Shown: positions 1 through 7,632 of the stretch, piece after piece | How positions within the stretch are numbered: position 1 is the first letter of the stretch | Layout: every line of letters begins with the position of its first letter | Assembly (NCBI RefSeq): GCF_047501535.1 | Contig: NZ_JAZDRJ010000005.1 | Location: forward strand, 1 to 64,000 | Source: Yanghanlia sp047501535 | GTDB lineage: Bacteria > Pseudomonadota > Gammaproteobacteria > Burkholderiales > Burkholderiaceae_B | Length of the DNA stretch: 64,000 nucleotides | Direction: 5' to 3' | Translations under genes and position numbers: made by a program | The notes under the pieces: generated by a model | Database searches by the model: none | What the model saw: the letters and a program-made list of their open reading frames with translations, nothing else | What the model was told of the DNA's origin: nothing

Positions 1-59
1 TGCGGCGGCATCAATTTCCTGACGGCTTGTTCTTTGAATTCTGGGCTGTAACTGGGCAC
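1..59 (-). CDS. IS3-type transposase OrfA, N-terminus only (cut by window edge)
   Basis: The minus strand from position 59 reads GTG followed by codons for PSYSPEFKEQAVRKLMPP before the window ends. This is the typical start of the small OrfA (helix-turn-helix) protein of IS3-family insertion sequences, which acts with OrfB to form the DDE transposase. A GGAG Shine-Dalgarno lies 7 bases upstream of the GTG. Only 19 codons are visible, so the family is assigned from the N-terminal motif alone. The insertion sequence would extend to the left, placing the neighbouring envelope locus beside mobile DNA. Confidence 0.7.
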   Translation of the reverse strand, partial: MPSYSPEFKEQAVRKLMPP

Positions 60-87
60 TTCTTCACTCCGACCGCTCCCTCAAATA

Positions 88-558
88 TTAACGAAAAACG
101 AGCGGACATCTATTGTGACGCAGGGGGAACACGATCCTTTTGTAAAAAATGAAATTCATCGCTGCAACGGCGATAGTCGTGGAAACTTGGGCGACCGCAA
201 CGCCCATTTCGGTGAATGACGTCAGCACGTAGTAAAAGCCGGCATTGGCGACCCATGCCAGTGCCACCGTGCATACGTAAATAGGGATCGCCTTGTCATG
301 GCGACCCACGCCATCGAAAGTCCAAAAAAACTGAAAGGCGTAGTTGAAGACGGAACCGACGACCGCCCCGATTGCGGTGCCTGCAATCGGAGTCAAGCCG
401 ATAGTGACAAGCGACCACATCACTGCCCAGTGGATGACTGTGGACGCGCCGCCGAATACCAAAAAGCGCACTACGAGCCTACCGTGGGTCGACACGAACG
501 CCTGGCCATGCCTCAAAAGATGGGTTCTGGAGTGCAAAAGGTCTGGAATAGATAACAA
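88..558 (-). CDS. GtrA-family membrane protein (putative polyprenyl-linked sugar flippase)
   Basis: This 156-residue protein has four predicted membrane segments at about residues 28-48, 55-77, 90-110 and 118-140, with the GtrA-type signature GxxSTVIHW in the first and FNYAFQFFWTF in the second. GtrA proteins are thought to move undecaprenyl-phosphate-linked sugars across the inner membrane, usually with a GtrB glycosyltransferase. A GtrB-like gene lies 4 kb away on the same strand. It is the last gene of the minus-strand set, about 100 bp beyond the phosphoglycerol transferase stop. Family assignment is firm; the sugar and acceptor are unknown. Confidence 0.85.
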   Translation of the reverse strand: MLSIPDLLHSRTHLLRHGQAFVSTHGRLVVRFLVFGGASTVIHWAVMWSLVTIGLTPIAGTAIGAVVGSVFNYAFQFFWTFDGVGRHDKAIPIYVCTVALAWVANAGFYYVLTSFTEMGVAVAQVSTTIAVAAMNFIFYKRIVFPLRHNRCPLVFR

Positions 559-660
559 CGCTTAGCCCGGCTTGTAGTAAAGCAACAGGGCTAGAATACG
601 AGTTCCAACGACAATAATTCGTCAACCAAAGATCAAGAATCTATCAAAAGAGACCCGACC

Positions 661-2544
661 TTATTTCTGCAGTTCCGGCAGGGTGTAATAGTTATTTTTA
701 TATACCCAGGACGGCCATAAAACATGGCTCAGCGATTCCTTCAATAGATAAGGATCCACGCCCTCTTGCGTATACGCATCCGGGGCCGCATAACGATACT
801 GGGTGGGTGATCGATGCGGCTGGAGAACCAATAAAGAGCCCCCTTTCAGATACCCGTAATTATCCCCGTACTGCATCATTGCCCGCCCGCCGCCCTCCTG
901 CGTGAGATCGTGTCCAATCATGGGATGATCCCCCTGAATTCCAGCTAGGGATAGCAAGGTAGTGGGCAGATCGATTTGGCTAATTACCCGATCGTCATGT
1001 CGAGGCTGAATGTCCGCGCCCAGGATGAGAGCCGGAATGTGAAAATGCCGCAACGGGACGAGATTGGCGCCGTGCACCCTCGAGTCGTGGTCAGCTACCA
1101 CGAGAAACACGGTATCCTGCCAATACGACGAGGATTTGGCCGTTTCAAAAAACTGCCCCAAAGCCCAGTCAGCGTACCGGACCGTATTCTCTGTGGTGGC
1201 CGGATCACCATCTACCGCGATACGCCCGGCGGGATACTCCCATGGCGAGTGATTGCTCACCGTAAATGCCAGGGTGAATGTAGGATGTTCCGGCGCGCTT
1301 CTCAATAGCGTGTCGAGCTTGTTGAACATATCTTCGTCAGAGGCTCCCCATGTCCCAACAAAGTTAGGAGCCTCGAAGGTATGGATATCGTGAAGTTCGT
1401 CAAAACCGTTACCGAGGAAAAAGCCTTTCATGTTATCAAAGTGGGCTTCGCCTCCGTAGATGAATCGAGAGCGGTAGCCATGCTGCTTAAGCAACTGCGC
1501 CAAGGTGAAAAAATTACGTTGCGCGCCAGATAGGCGCAGCACAGCGTCTGAAATAGTCGGCGGAAATCCTGCAACAATAGCCTCGAGGCCCCGCACTGAT
1601 CGCGTTCCAGTTGCATAGGTTCGGGTAAAATTCCAACTCTGTCCTGATAGTCTGTCGATATTCGGCGCCAGATCAGCACCACCAAGGCTGCTGACGTACT
1701 GCGCCCCCAGGCTCTCTTCCACTATGATCACGATATTGAGCGGCCTCGCCCTCTTGCATGTCGGTTCGTGATGATGAAGACTGGGTATTTGGGCGCTCAC
1801 GGAGCTGATGCCGGCACACCGGTTCACGACATCACGGATCTCTTCCTCTTCCAATTTTCCGTAGACGTCCGAAGCGGAGCGTTCGTTCTTTATGCTGTAG
1901 ACCGCATATAGCACGCTGTACAACGAATTGAGCGGTAAAGTGTTAAGCATGCCGTCGCCACAATAGGCAACGGTTGATGGATTAATGGGCCGATGACTGA
2001 GCGTCCCCCTGATAACTAAGAACAGTAACGGTGCGCACGCGAGGGTGGATAGAAGCGCTTGCCACCAAGGAAGCGGGATATCTGTGCGTATGCTTCCAAA
2101 GAGCTGAACGCCTAGCGAAACCAGCAGCACAATCAGAACTAATGCGCCCAGGATCGCCAGCTTGTAGCCCTTCCAGAGCATGCCGAATACCTCTTTGGGG
2201 TGCTTAAGATACTCAACATACAGCCGGTTGGGCCGCGTATCGTACTCATAAATAAATTGCGGTGTAGATGCCTCTAAGAGCACGAGTAAGAACCAAGAGA
2301 CCAGAAGCCATGCAGTAGTGATAATGCCGGCTACTTGATAATGACCCAACCATGGCGATAGCAATAAGGGAAGCGCGGCCAACATAGCTACTAGCGTCGC
2401 GTCAATACGCAGCCCACCTATCAGTACTGGCCATAGGCCGCCGCCTGCACTCACACGCTGCCAGTGCCACGCAACGAGCGCCAGACGGCTCAGCGTCAGT
2501 AACACGAAGCTGGAGAGAATAAATATTAGGGTTTGTTCACGCAT
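661..2544 (-). CDS. LtaS-like sulfatase-fold phosphoglycerol transferase, membrane anchored
   Basis: This 627-residue protein has about five N-terminal membrane helices within the first 190 residues and then a large extracytoplasmic alkaline-phosphatase/sulfatase domain. Visible motifs are the metal-binding glutamates in IVIIVEESLG (near residue 277), a candidate nucleophilic threonine in ATGTRSVRG (near 315), a WEYP segment and VVADHDSRVHG. This is the LTA synthase / OpgB / EptA superfamily. LtaS-type members move glycerol phosphate from phosphatidylglycerol to a glycan, whereas EptA-type members move phosphoethanolamine. Its start overlaps the histidine kinase gene by 19 bp, so the two are probably translated together. 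The acceptor (LPS, periplasmic glucan or other polymer) cannot be read from sequence. Confidence 0.85.
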   Translation of the reverse strand: MREQTLIFILSSFVLLTLSRLALVAWHWQRVSAGGGLWPVLIGGLRIDATLVAMLAALPLLLSPWLGHYQVAGIITTAWLLVSWFLLVLLEASTPQFIYEYDTRPNRLYVEYLKHPKEVFGMLWKGYKLAILGALVLIVLLVSLGVQLFGSIRTDIPLPWWQALLSTLACAPLLFLVIRGTLSHRPINPSTVAYCGDGMLNTLPLNSLYSVLYAVYSIKNERSASDVYGKLEEEEIRDVVNRCAGISSVSAQIPSLHHHEPTCKRARPLNIVIIVEESLGAQYVSSLGGADLAPNIDRLSGQSWNFTRTYATGTRSVRGLEAIVAGFPPTISDAVLRLSGAQRNFFTLAQLLKQHGYRSRFIYGGEAHFDNMKGFFLGNGFDELHDIHTFEAPNFVGTWGASDEDMFNKLDTLLRSAPEHPTFTLAFTVSNHSPWEYPAGRIAVDGDPATTENTVRYADWALGQFFETAKSSSYWQDTVFLVVADHDSRVHGANLVPLRHFHIPALILGADIQPRHDDRVISQIDLPTTLLSLAGIQGDHPMIGHDLTQEGGGRAMMQYGDNYGYLKGGSLLVLQPHRSPTQYRYAAPDAYTQEGVDPYLLKESLSHVLWPSWVYKNNYYTLPELQK

Positions 2545-3803
2545 TGCTGGGGATTCAGGCGTATCTTTGTGCCGTTTGCGTTTGTTTGCGTAATTTCAAG
2601 CAGCCAGTCGAGTCTTTCGGCCATCAGGGTGACGATGTAAAGGCCCAATCCGCTTAAAGCTCTACCGTCGTTCAAAAGTGACTTTTGGCGCATAAGAATC
2701 GCCTGCTGGTCGGCCGACAGACCGGTACCGCTGTCTTCTATCTCGACGGACTTTTCCGACACCGTTACCTGAATCTCACCTTTTGTATGCTGCACTGCGT
2801 TCTGAATAATATTACGCAAGAGCATAGCCACTATCGCGGGGTCAGCCCGCACACGAAGCTCAGAAACTGTATTTAGGTTTACTCGGTCGGTGCCGCTTAG
2901 GCTTACTTTCAGGTCACTGATAACCCGCCGTGCAACGGGGCTCACTTCGATGATTTCGTGCTCTCTGTCCTCTGATTCTCGACGCGCGAGCTTCAGCAAA
3001 ATATTGACGTTGTCCCTCATCTCATCGCAGGATCTCCGCACCCGCGAAAGTGTGGCGCGATCTTTATCGTTCAGTTGATCACGGGACTCGATGACTTCCA
3101 GCGCGCCTGACATCACGGCTATAGGCGTTCTCAGCTCATGACTGGCCAGATTCAACAAAGACTGCTCGCGGCGCACGTACGACTCAAGTTCATCCAAGAA
3201 TCTATTAAATGTCAATGCGATGGAGTGCAACTCGACATCGCTGTAGTCCGACTCCATGCGAGGCATGTTGGGTCCCACAGGAATTCTGCTGATCCGCTCT
3301 GAAAGAAGTTTCAGCGGCCTGACAATTCGCCGACTGCTGAACACTGCGAGCAGCAAGCTGAAGGCTAGAATAACTACTGCGATGATTATTAGCGCAAGTC
3401 CAAAAAGCGCCTCACGCTTTTCAAAGTGGGTGATGTTTTTCGCAATATAAAGCACGCCACCACTGACGCTCTCTACGGCGACCAGATAAGTTTCATCGCC
3501 TCGTTCTATTTCAGCTGAATAATTCTGGGGCAGTCCCTGGAACACCTCCGGCAATACATTGGGGTGGACATCGTCAGAGGGAGCAAATACGACTGCGAGC
3601 TCCGGCGTATCCCATATGAAGGCCTCTTCACCGGTGTGATTCATCAGTATGAAGTCACGTTCCTGTGCAAATTCGACATCAAGCATCGTGTGCTCCAGAT
3701 CTTCATTGACTAGAAGCACTGTGACTACCATTGAAAGCGTAGCAACTACACTGACGGCCAGTATGGCGCGGTAGACACGCCGTGAGATAGACCTCGGCTT
3801 CAT
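2526..3803 (-). CDS. HAMP-containing sensor histidine kinase
   Basis: The 425-residue protein has membrane segments at about 13-33 and 131-156 flanking a periplasmic sensor of about 95 residues. A HAMP linker follows, then a HisKA domain with the phospho-accepting His222 in NLASHELRTPIAV, and a HATPase domain with N-box Asn335 (NIIQNAVQH), DSGTG (357-361) and GLGLYIV (385-391). All catalytic motifs are intact. It overlaps the response regulator gene at one end (ATG/stop overlap at 3803) and the phosphoglycerol transferase gene at the other, so the three form one tightly packed operon. The ligand is unknown; an envelope or cationic-peptide signal is an inference from the neighbours. Confidence 0.92.
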   Translation of the reverse strand: MKPRSISRRVYRAILAVSVVATLSMVVTVLLVNEDLEHTMLDVEFAQERDFILMNHTGEEAFIWDTPELAVVFAPSDDVHPNVLPEVFQGLPQNYSAEIERGDETYLVAVESVSGGVLYIAKNITHFEKREALFGLALIIIAVVILAFSLLLAVFSSRRIVRPLKLLSERISRIPVGPNMPRMESDYSDVELHSIALTFNRFLDELESYVRREQSLLNLASHELRTPIAVMSGALEVIESRDQLNDKDRATLSRVRRSCDEMRDNVNILLKLARRESEDREHEIIEVSPVARRVISDLKVSLSGTDRVNLNTVSELRVRADPAIVAMLLRNIIQNAVQHTKGEIQVTVSEKSVEIEDSGTGLSADQQAILMRQKSLLNDGRALSGLGLYIVTLMAERLDWLLEITQTNANGTKIRLNPQQCVNKP

Positions 3804-4510
3804 CAGGCGACTTTGCTTGGTGGATGCAACCGATATCCACGACCGTGTATGGTTTTTATCATCGGATACTGGAAAGTATCCTGAAGTAGTTTGCGAAGTG
3901 AGTACACGTGAGTGCGCAATGTGTTCATATCTACCTCGCGTTCACCCCAGACCACATCCTGAATCTGTGTATATGAAAGCAGATCGGGATAGGCCTTGAT
4001 GAGTTCCTCAAATATCCTTGCCCCCGTTCCAGATAGCTCCAACTGCTCGCCGTTATCTGTTCGCACCACCAGATTCCCAGGATCAAAACTTATGCCAGGC
4101 ACACGAAGCTCGGGCGTCCTGGAGAACCCCGCCTTGCGGCGGTAGAGGGCGTCCACTCGCAACTGAAGCTCACGGAGATTGAACGGTTTAACCAAATAGT
4201 CGTCTGCCCCTACCGAAAAGCCCTCTTCCTTATCTTGCAGCTGGTCCTTTGAGGTCATGATGATGACCGGCGTGGAGGAATGGATATCATGTCGGATGCG
4301 ACGACATATTTCAAAGCCAGAAAGGCCCGGAAGCATTACATCCAAAACGATGACGTCATAGTCGTTCGTGGCGATGAGATGCAGAGCGGTCAGGCCATCG
4401 GAAGCAAAGTCGAGGATATAACGATCATCACAAAAAAACTCATAGAGGTTCGTCGCCAGCCCGGCGTGATCTTCCACAATAAGCATTCGTATCGTGTGCT
4501 TAGTACTCAT
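3803..4510 (-). CDS. OmpR/PhoB-type response regulator
   Basis: A receiver domain (phospho-acceptor Asp57 in VIVLDVMLPG, conserved Lys in DDYLVKPFNL) is followed by a C-terminal winged helix ending IKTIHGRGYRL, 235 residues from the ATG at 4510. The frame is open further upstream to 4585, but the receiver fold begins directly after MSTKHTIRMLIVED, so the internal start is preferred. It is the first gene of the regulator-kinase-transferase operon. OmpR-type regulators bind direct repeats spaced about one helical turn apart; a matching triplet lies at 5656-5684 upstream of the adjacent glycosyltransferase gene. Confidence 0.92.
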   Translation of the reverse strand: MSTKHTIRMLIVEDHAGLATNLYEFFCDDRYILDFASDGLTALHLIATNDYDVIVLDVMLPGLSGFEICRRIRHDIHSSTPVIIMTSKDQLQDKEEGFSVGADDYLVKPFNLRELQLRVDALYRRKAGFSRTPELRVPGISFDPGNLVVRTDNGEQLELSGTGARIFEELIKAYPDLLSYTQIQDVVWGEREVDMNTLRTHVYSLRKLLQDTFQYPMIKTIHGRGYRLHPPSKVA

Positions 4511-4646
4511 TTCGACCTGTTCTCCAAATTGCCTGCTCGCCTGCGTCCAAAATAGTTCTTCGCTGTACCCTTCATGAGGGCGCATTCAGCCAGTTCACCT
4601 CAGCGCACGGCTGCGGACGCCCGTGCAAGTACAGCCGCGCCGTCCG

Positions 4647-5597
4647 TCACGGTGCCGACATCCGACCATTACGCGCAAACATTCGGATCGAGAAGTTGGG
4701 ATGCCTCATAGGCGGAGCTATTTGCTCCATCCCCTCGGCTAACCAGCCAAGAAAGTACAACACACAGCCGCCGAAGAGCAGCGGGGTGGCTGACGTCAGA
4801 GGAACCAAGGAGGCGGGATCGTTCCAACCGATCGGAGCTATCAGGATGTAGCAGGCATATGTCAGGCCAGCAAAGAAACCCAGGAACCCCATCAGCATTA
4901 AGATACGCGCGCATACGCTCGAAAGCGTCTTCGTACCGTCTCGGGAGTATCCAAGGAGCTGTGCGACGGTCCACTTGGATCTGCCCGCAACTCGGGGCTG
5001 CCGCTCGTACGTGATGACAGTCTCCCTAAGGCCGGCCCATTCGATGACGTCCTTCATGTAGCGCTGGCGATTTACCACCAGGCTTAGCACGGTGGCTGCC
5101 CTTGGGCTGTACAACAGGAAGTCTAAGTGGCGATCAGGCGTAGGCGACTGTCGGCGCATACGGACCACGTCCACCCCTGAACGCCAAGCACGGACCATTT
5201 CGGGAATTAGCTCCGGCGGATCCTGCAGGTCACCGTCCATGGTGACGATCGCTTGCCCAGCCGCGTACTCCAGCCCGGCACGTAAAGCCGCCTCTTTGCC
5301 GAAATGGCCAGAAAGGAACACGCCCGTGACGGACTCATCGTTTAGCGAAATCTCAAGTATGGTGTCTGCAGTGCTGTCGCTGCTTCCGTCATCTACGAAC
5401 AGTAGCTCATACCTCGCATTGAGCTGCTCTGCAACTGCCTTTAGCCGTCGATACATTCGTAGAACGACTTCTTCCTCATTGAACATCGGGAGAACCACAG
5501 ACACCTCCACGCTCCCCTCCTGCCTTGTTTCGGCGGTGGGCGAACGTCCCTCCCGCTTCATCGCGGATGGCCCAGCAGAGTAACGTTGCAAGCTCAT
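4647..5597 (-). CDS. Family 2 glycosyltransferase, GtrB/ArnC/DPM1-like, with a shortened middle
   Basis: The 316-residue protein has a GT-A domain (SVVLPMFNEE at 33-42, LFVDDGSSD at 66-74, metal-binding TMDGDLQDPPE at 119-129) and two C-terminal membrane helices (about 231-253 and 268-290). This is the layout of enzymes that load sugars onto undecaprenyl phosphate. Between the DGD motif region and MKDVIEWAG (181-189) the protein is about 25-30 residues shorter than usual and lacks the amphipathic helices and the GDFRL-type motif. KRP-like basic and SKW (207-209) motifs remain. It may be a divergent enzyme or one damaged by an in-frame deletion. It is transcribed alone, 136 bp upstream of the response regulator. 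Confidence 0.8.
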   Translation of the reverse strand: MSLQRYSAGPSAMKREGRSPTAETRQEGSVEVSVVLPMFNEEEVVLRMYRRLKAVAEQLNARYELLFVDDGSSDSTADTILEISLNDESVTGVFLSGHFGKEAALRAGLEYAAGQAIVTMDGDLQDPPELIPEMVRAWRSGVDVVRMRRQSPTPDRHLDFLLYSPRAATVLSLVVNRQRYMKDVIEWAGLRETVITYERQPRVAGRSKWTVAQLLGYSRDGTKTLSSVCARILMLMGFLGFFAGLTYACYILIAPIGWNDPASLVPLTSATPLLFGGCVLYFLGWLAEGMEQIAPPMRHPNFSIRMFARNGRMSAP

Positions 5598-6093
5598 GGC
5601 ATCTTACGACATGCGTTATGAAGTGCAGCAGCATATCGGAGCCACCAACAAGCATATATCAATGAAATATCAAATAAATATCAAAACAGCTGGGCGAGGC
5701 ACGATGCTGCAATTCACATGCAGCATAGCTTTGGCAGTCGGAGGCACACGCCCGCCGTAGCGGAAAAGCAGGCAGTGACAACAAGAGCCCCCGTTTCAGT
5801 TGCTGATACCAACTCCACCTGAAGCTGTCTGCGATGCCCACTACCGTTATCGCGATCTGCCTTGAAGAGCATCCCGAGGAGCGGTACTTCGGTCGTTATT
5901 AGGGCGGTCGCTGAACACGTTCCTGCATCAGCCTCTCGGGCGTCGCCACCTTCAACCACGCAGTGCCTCTCGAACAGTGCCTCCTGCCAGAGATTTTCAG
6001 TGCGGATTTCATCGCGTATAAAGAGAAAGTACGTCGTCGGATTTAGCGCTTATGCGACCGTATAATGAGTGCCGACCAGTGGATGACAAATCA
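5598..6093. other. Intergenic region between divergent glycosyltransferase and dgkA genes
   Basis: About 500 bp without a convincing gene. Short open frames exist on both strands but lack family resemblance and ribosome-binding sites. The A+T-rich part at 5650-5690 carries the ATATCAA repeats listed separately. The remainder may hold the promoters for the two divergent genes; I see no clear consensus promoter. Confidence 0.5.
5656..5684. promoter_or_regulatory. Three ATATCAA direct repeats at 11-bp spacing (candidate OmpR-type regulator site)
   Basis: ATATCAA occurs at 5656-5662, 5667-5673 and 5678-5684, each separated by four A/T-rich bases, giving an exact 11-bp period. OmpR-family regulators typically bind tandem 6-7-bp repeats in this phase. 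The site lies 59 bp upstream of the glycosyltransferase start, and the only OmpR-type regulator in the window is encoded just beyond that gene. The repeats are seen directly; binding is inferred. Confidence 0.5.
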
Positions 6094-6489
6094 ATGAGTT
6101 CCGATACTTCCCCTTACAAGAGCAGAGGTGGCCCCGCCCGTCTGCTTAACGCTATACGTTACTCAACCAGAGGTTTCGCTGCTGCGTTCCGTCATGAAGC
6201 CGCTTTCCGTCAAGAGCTGCTTCTGATAATTGTGATGATACCGATAGCCGGCTGGCTCGGTCGCAGCCTTACCGAAATATTTCTACTCCTCGGCCCGCTT
6301 TTTCTGATACTGATCGTTGAATTACTGAACTCGAGTATCGAAGCCCTCGCAGACACAATCACCCTCGACCATCATCCCATGATCGGACGCGCCAAAGACC
6401 TCGGCAGTGCTGCAGTATTCTTAGCAATTGCGTTTACCATCGTGATCTGGACCGGCGTCTTTCTGTCTCATTTTTTCCATTTTGAGTAG
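6094..6489 (+). CDS. dgkA: Diacylglycerol kinase, DgkA type
   Basis: This small integral membrane enzyme phosphorylates diacylglycerol to phosphatidate with ATP at the inner membrane. It has 131 residues from the ATG at 6094. The frame extends 14 codons upstream, but homologues begin near this position. Three membrane helices are visible, with the family signature ELLNSSIEALAD in the second and the conserved RAKDLGSAAV before the third. Its placement beside an LtaS-like transferase, which would generate diacylglycerol, suggests a recycling role, as DgkA does during periplasmic glucan phosphoglycerylation in enteric bacteria. It is divergent from the glycosyltransferase gene. Confidence 0.93.
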   Translation: MSSDTSPYKSRGGPARLLNAIRYSTRGFAAAFRHEAAFRQELLLIIVMIPIAGWLGRSLTEIFLLLGPLFLILIVELLNSSIEALADTITLDHHPMIGRAKDLGSAAVFLAIAFTIVIWTGVFLSHFFHFE

Positions 6490-6557
6490 CGCGGACCTGC
6501 AACTTTCGAACCTTCATAGTCCGTAAGGTCTGCGGCCCTATACCCGCGGAAACAAAT

Positions 6558-6671
6558 TCAATTTACGAACAGGTCCTGATAAATCGGCGCGCATTGCGCC
6601 GCAGCCATACCCTTGGCGCCGCTAACGCCACCCACAAAGGTAGGAGACGGATACGTAAACTCGTCAAGCAT
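6558..6671 (-). CDS. Possible small protein or broken gene end, 37 codons
   Basis: An ATG at 6671 with GGAGG 13 bases upstream opens a 37-codon frame (MLDEFTYPSP... ending QDLFVN). The frame stays open some 20 codons upstream without a better start. It sits immediately beyond the stop of the DUF499 remnant. The composition looks protein-like but I recognise no family; it may equally be the 3' end of a gene joined here by deletion. Confidence 0.25.
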   Translation of the reverse strand: MLDEFTYPSPTFVGGVSGAKGMAAAQCAPIYQDLFVN

Positions 6672-6672
6672 C

Positions 6673-7080
6673 TTAATGCTGATGCCTCCAAAGAATCTCT
6701 TCTGCGTAATAGCACCGAATCCCGGCGTGACCTACCCAGACACTTGGATCGCCCAAGGTTGAGGCCCAGGATCGCAGCCAATCACCTGTTGATGCAGCAT
6801 CATTGACGGCGTGATAGAGCGCCGCCATCAAGTGCGACTTACCTAGCCCGCGCTCGCCAATCACGACGACTGGCCGCCCTTGCTCAGGACCCACAGCTTC
6901 AATGCCTTTCAAAAGGTCATGAGTTGGATAAGTAATACCCAAAAATTGCTGTGCGGCGATTTGTGTCGCGCCCGTATTGGAGTCGTTGGAAAGCTCAATA
7001 GCCGTCCCTTTGAGGCGCCGGCCTTGAAACTCATCTCGTAGAGTTAGTCCAAGCATGTCGATTACTTTCCTTTTTTCCAT
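6673..7080 (-). pseudogene. Truncated anti-phage-associated DUF499 ATPase (N-terminal remnant)
   Basis: The frame from the ATG at 7080 resembles the N-terminus of very large DUF499-family P-loop proteins found in defence islands with DUF1156 methylases, DUF3780 proteins and HerA-like helicases. It shows LTLRDEFQGRRLKGTAIEL, then a Walker A motif VVVIGERGLGKSHL and ALYHAVNDAASTGDWL. Similarity stops after TLGDPS and a stop codon follows, leaving about 135 of roughly 1,000 expected residues. No partner genes of the system are present here. The family call comes from motif recall and would be settled by a profile search. Confidence 0.6.
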
Positions 7081-7140
7081 TACCACTACATGCGGCGTAA
7101 CTGTGATCCCGTGACTGGTCAGCACGGCACGCTAGAGCAT

Positions 7141-7632
7141 CTACTTCCTTTTGTCGCGCCAGATCAAAATCCGCCCTAGTTTTTCCAACCATCGCTAGAT
7201 ATTACAAAAATTTAGAGACAAATATGCGTAGAAGTACTGAAGTTCCAAACGCGTAGTTTAGACAAGGCCGCTCGCCAGCGCGGAGAGCGCCTATAGCCGC
7301 GACTTGCGCGGCTCTGAATCCTTTTGGTTTTCTTACGGAAGGCTCACAGGACGGCCTACCGCCACACCTGTACCAAATCTTCCCATCGCGTCGTATAGGA
7401 AGGCGACATCCGCTCCTGGCGCATCTGCCAAGCAGCAATCTCGTCATGCACGATGCCGGCGAGTTTGACCGTGTCGCGCTCGTAGCGGGTATATCCTGGA
7501 GGAAGACCGGGCGCGGCGATGCGACGCCCGAATTCTGACCATCGACCCCAAAAATGCCAAGGCTTTGGGGATGATGCTGACTGGACAGCGAAGCGCCCCG
7601 GCCGGAACCGGGGCGCGGGCCTATCGTCAGGC
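7141..7632. other. Region between the DUF499 remnant and parB with unrecognised coding fragments
   Basis: About 490 bp without an intact gene. On the minus strand 7356-7560 a frame reads protein-like (GYTRYERDTVKLAGIVHDEI, then WEDLVQVWR and a stop) but has no start of its own outside parB, and I cannot assign a family. It is probably the 3' remnant of another element gene. The rest shows nothing I can interpret. Confidence 0.4.
7593..7616. terminator. GC-rich hairpin downstream of parB
   Basis: GCGCCCCGG at 7593-7601 and CCGGGGCGC at 7608-7616 form a perfect 9-bp stem with a 6-base loop, 17 bp beyond the parB stop. There is no T run on the minus strand, so it could be a Rho-assisted terminator or an mRNA 3' stabiliser. 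Confidence 0.45.

Noticed and set aside
7202..7447. 81-codon minus-strand frame with CGGRPSC-like zinc-finger look
   Set aside because: The cysteines are irregular, the frame overlaps another unrecognised frame, and there is no start signal or family match.
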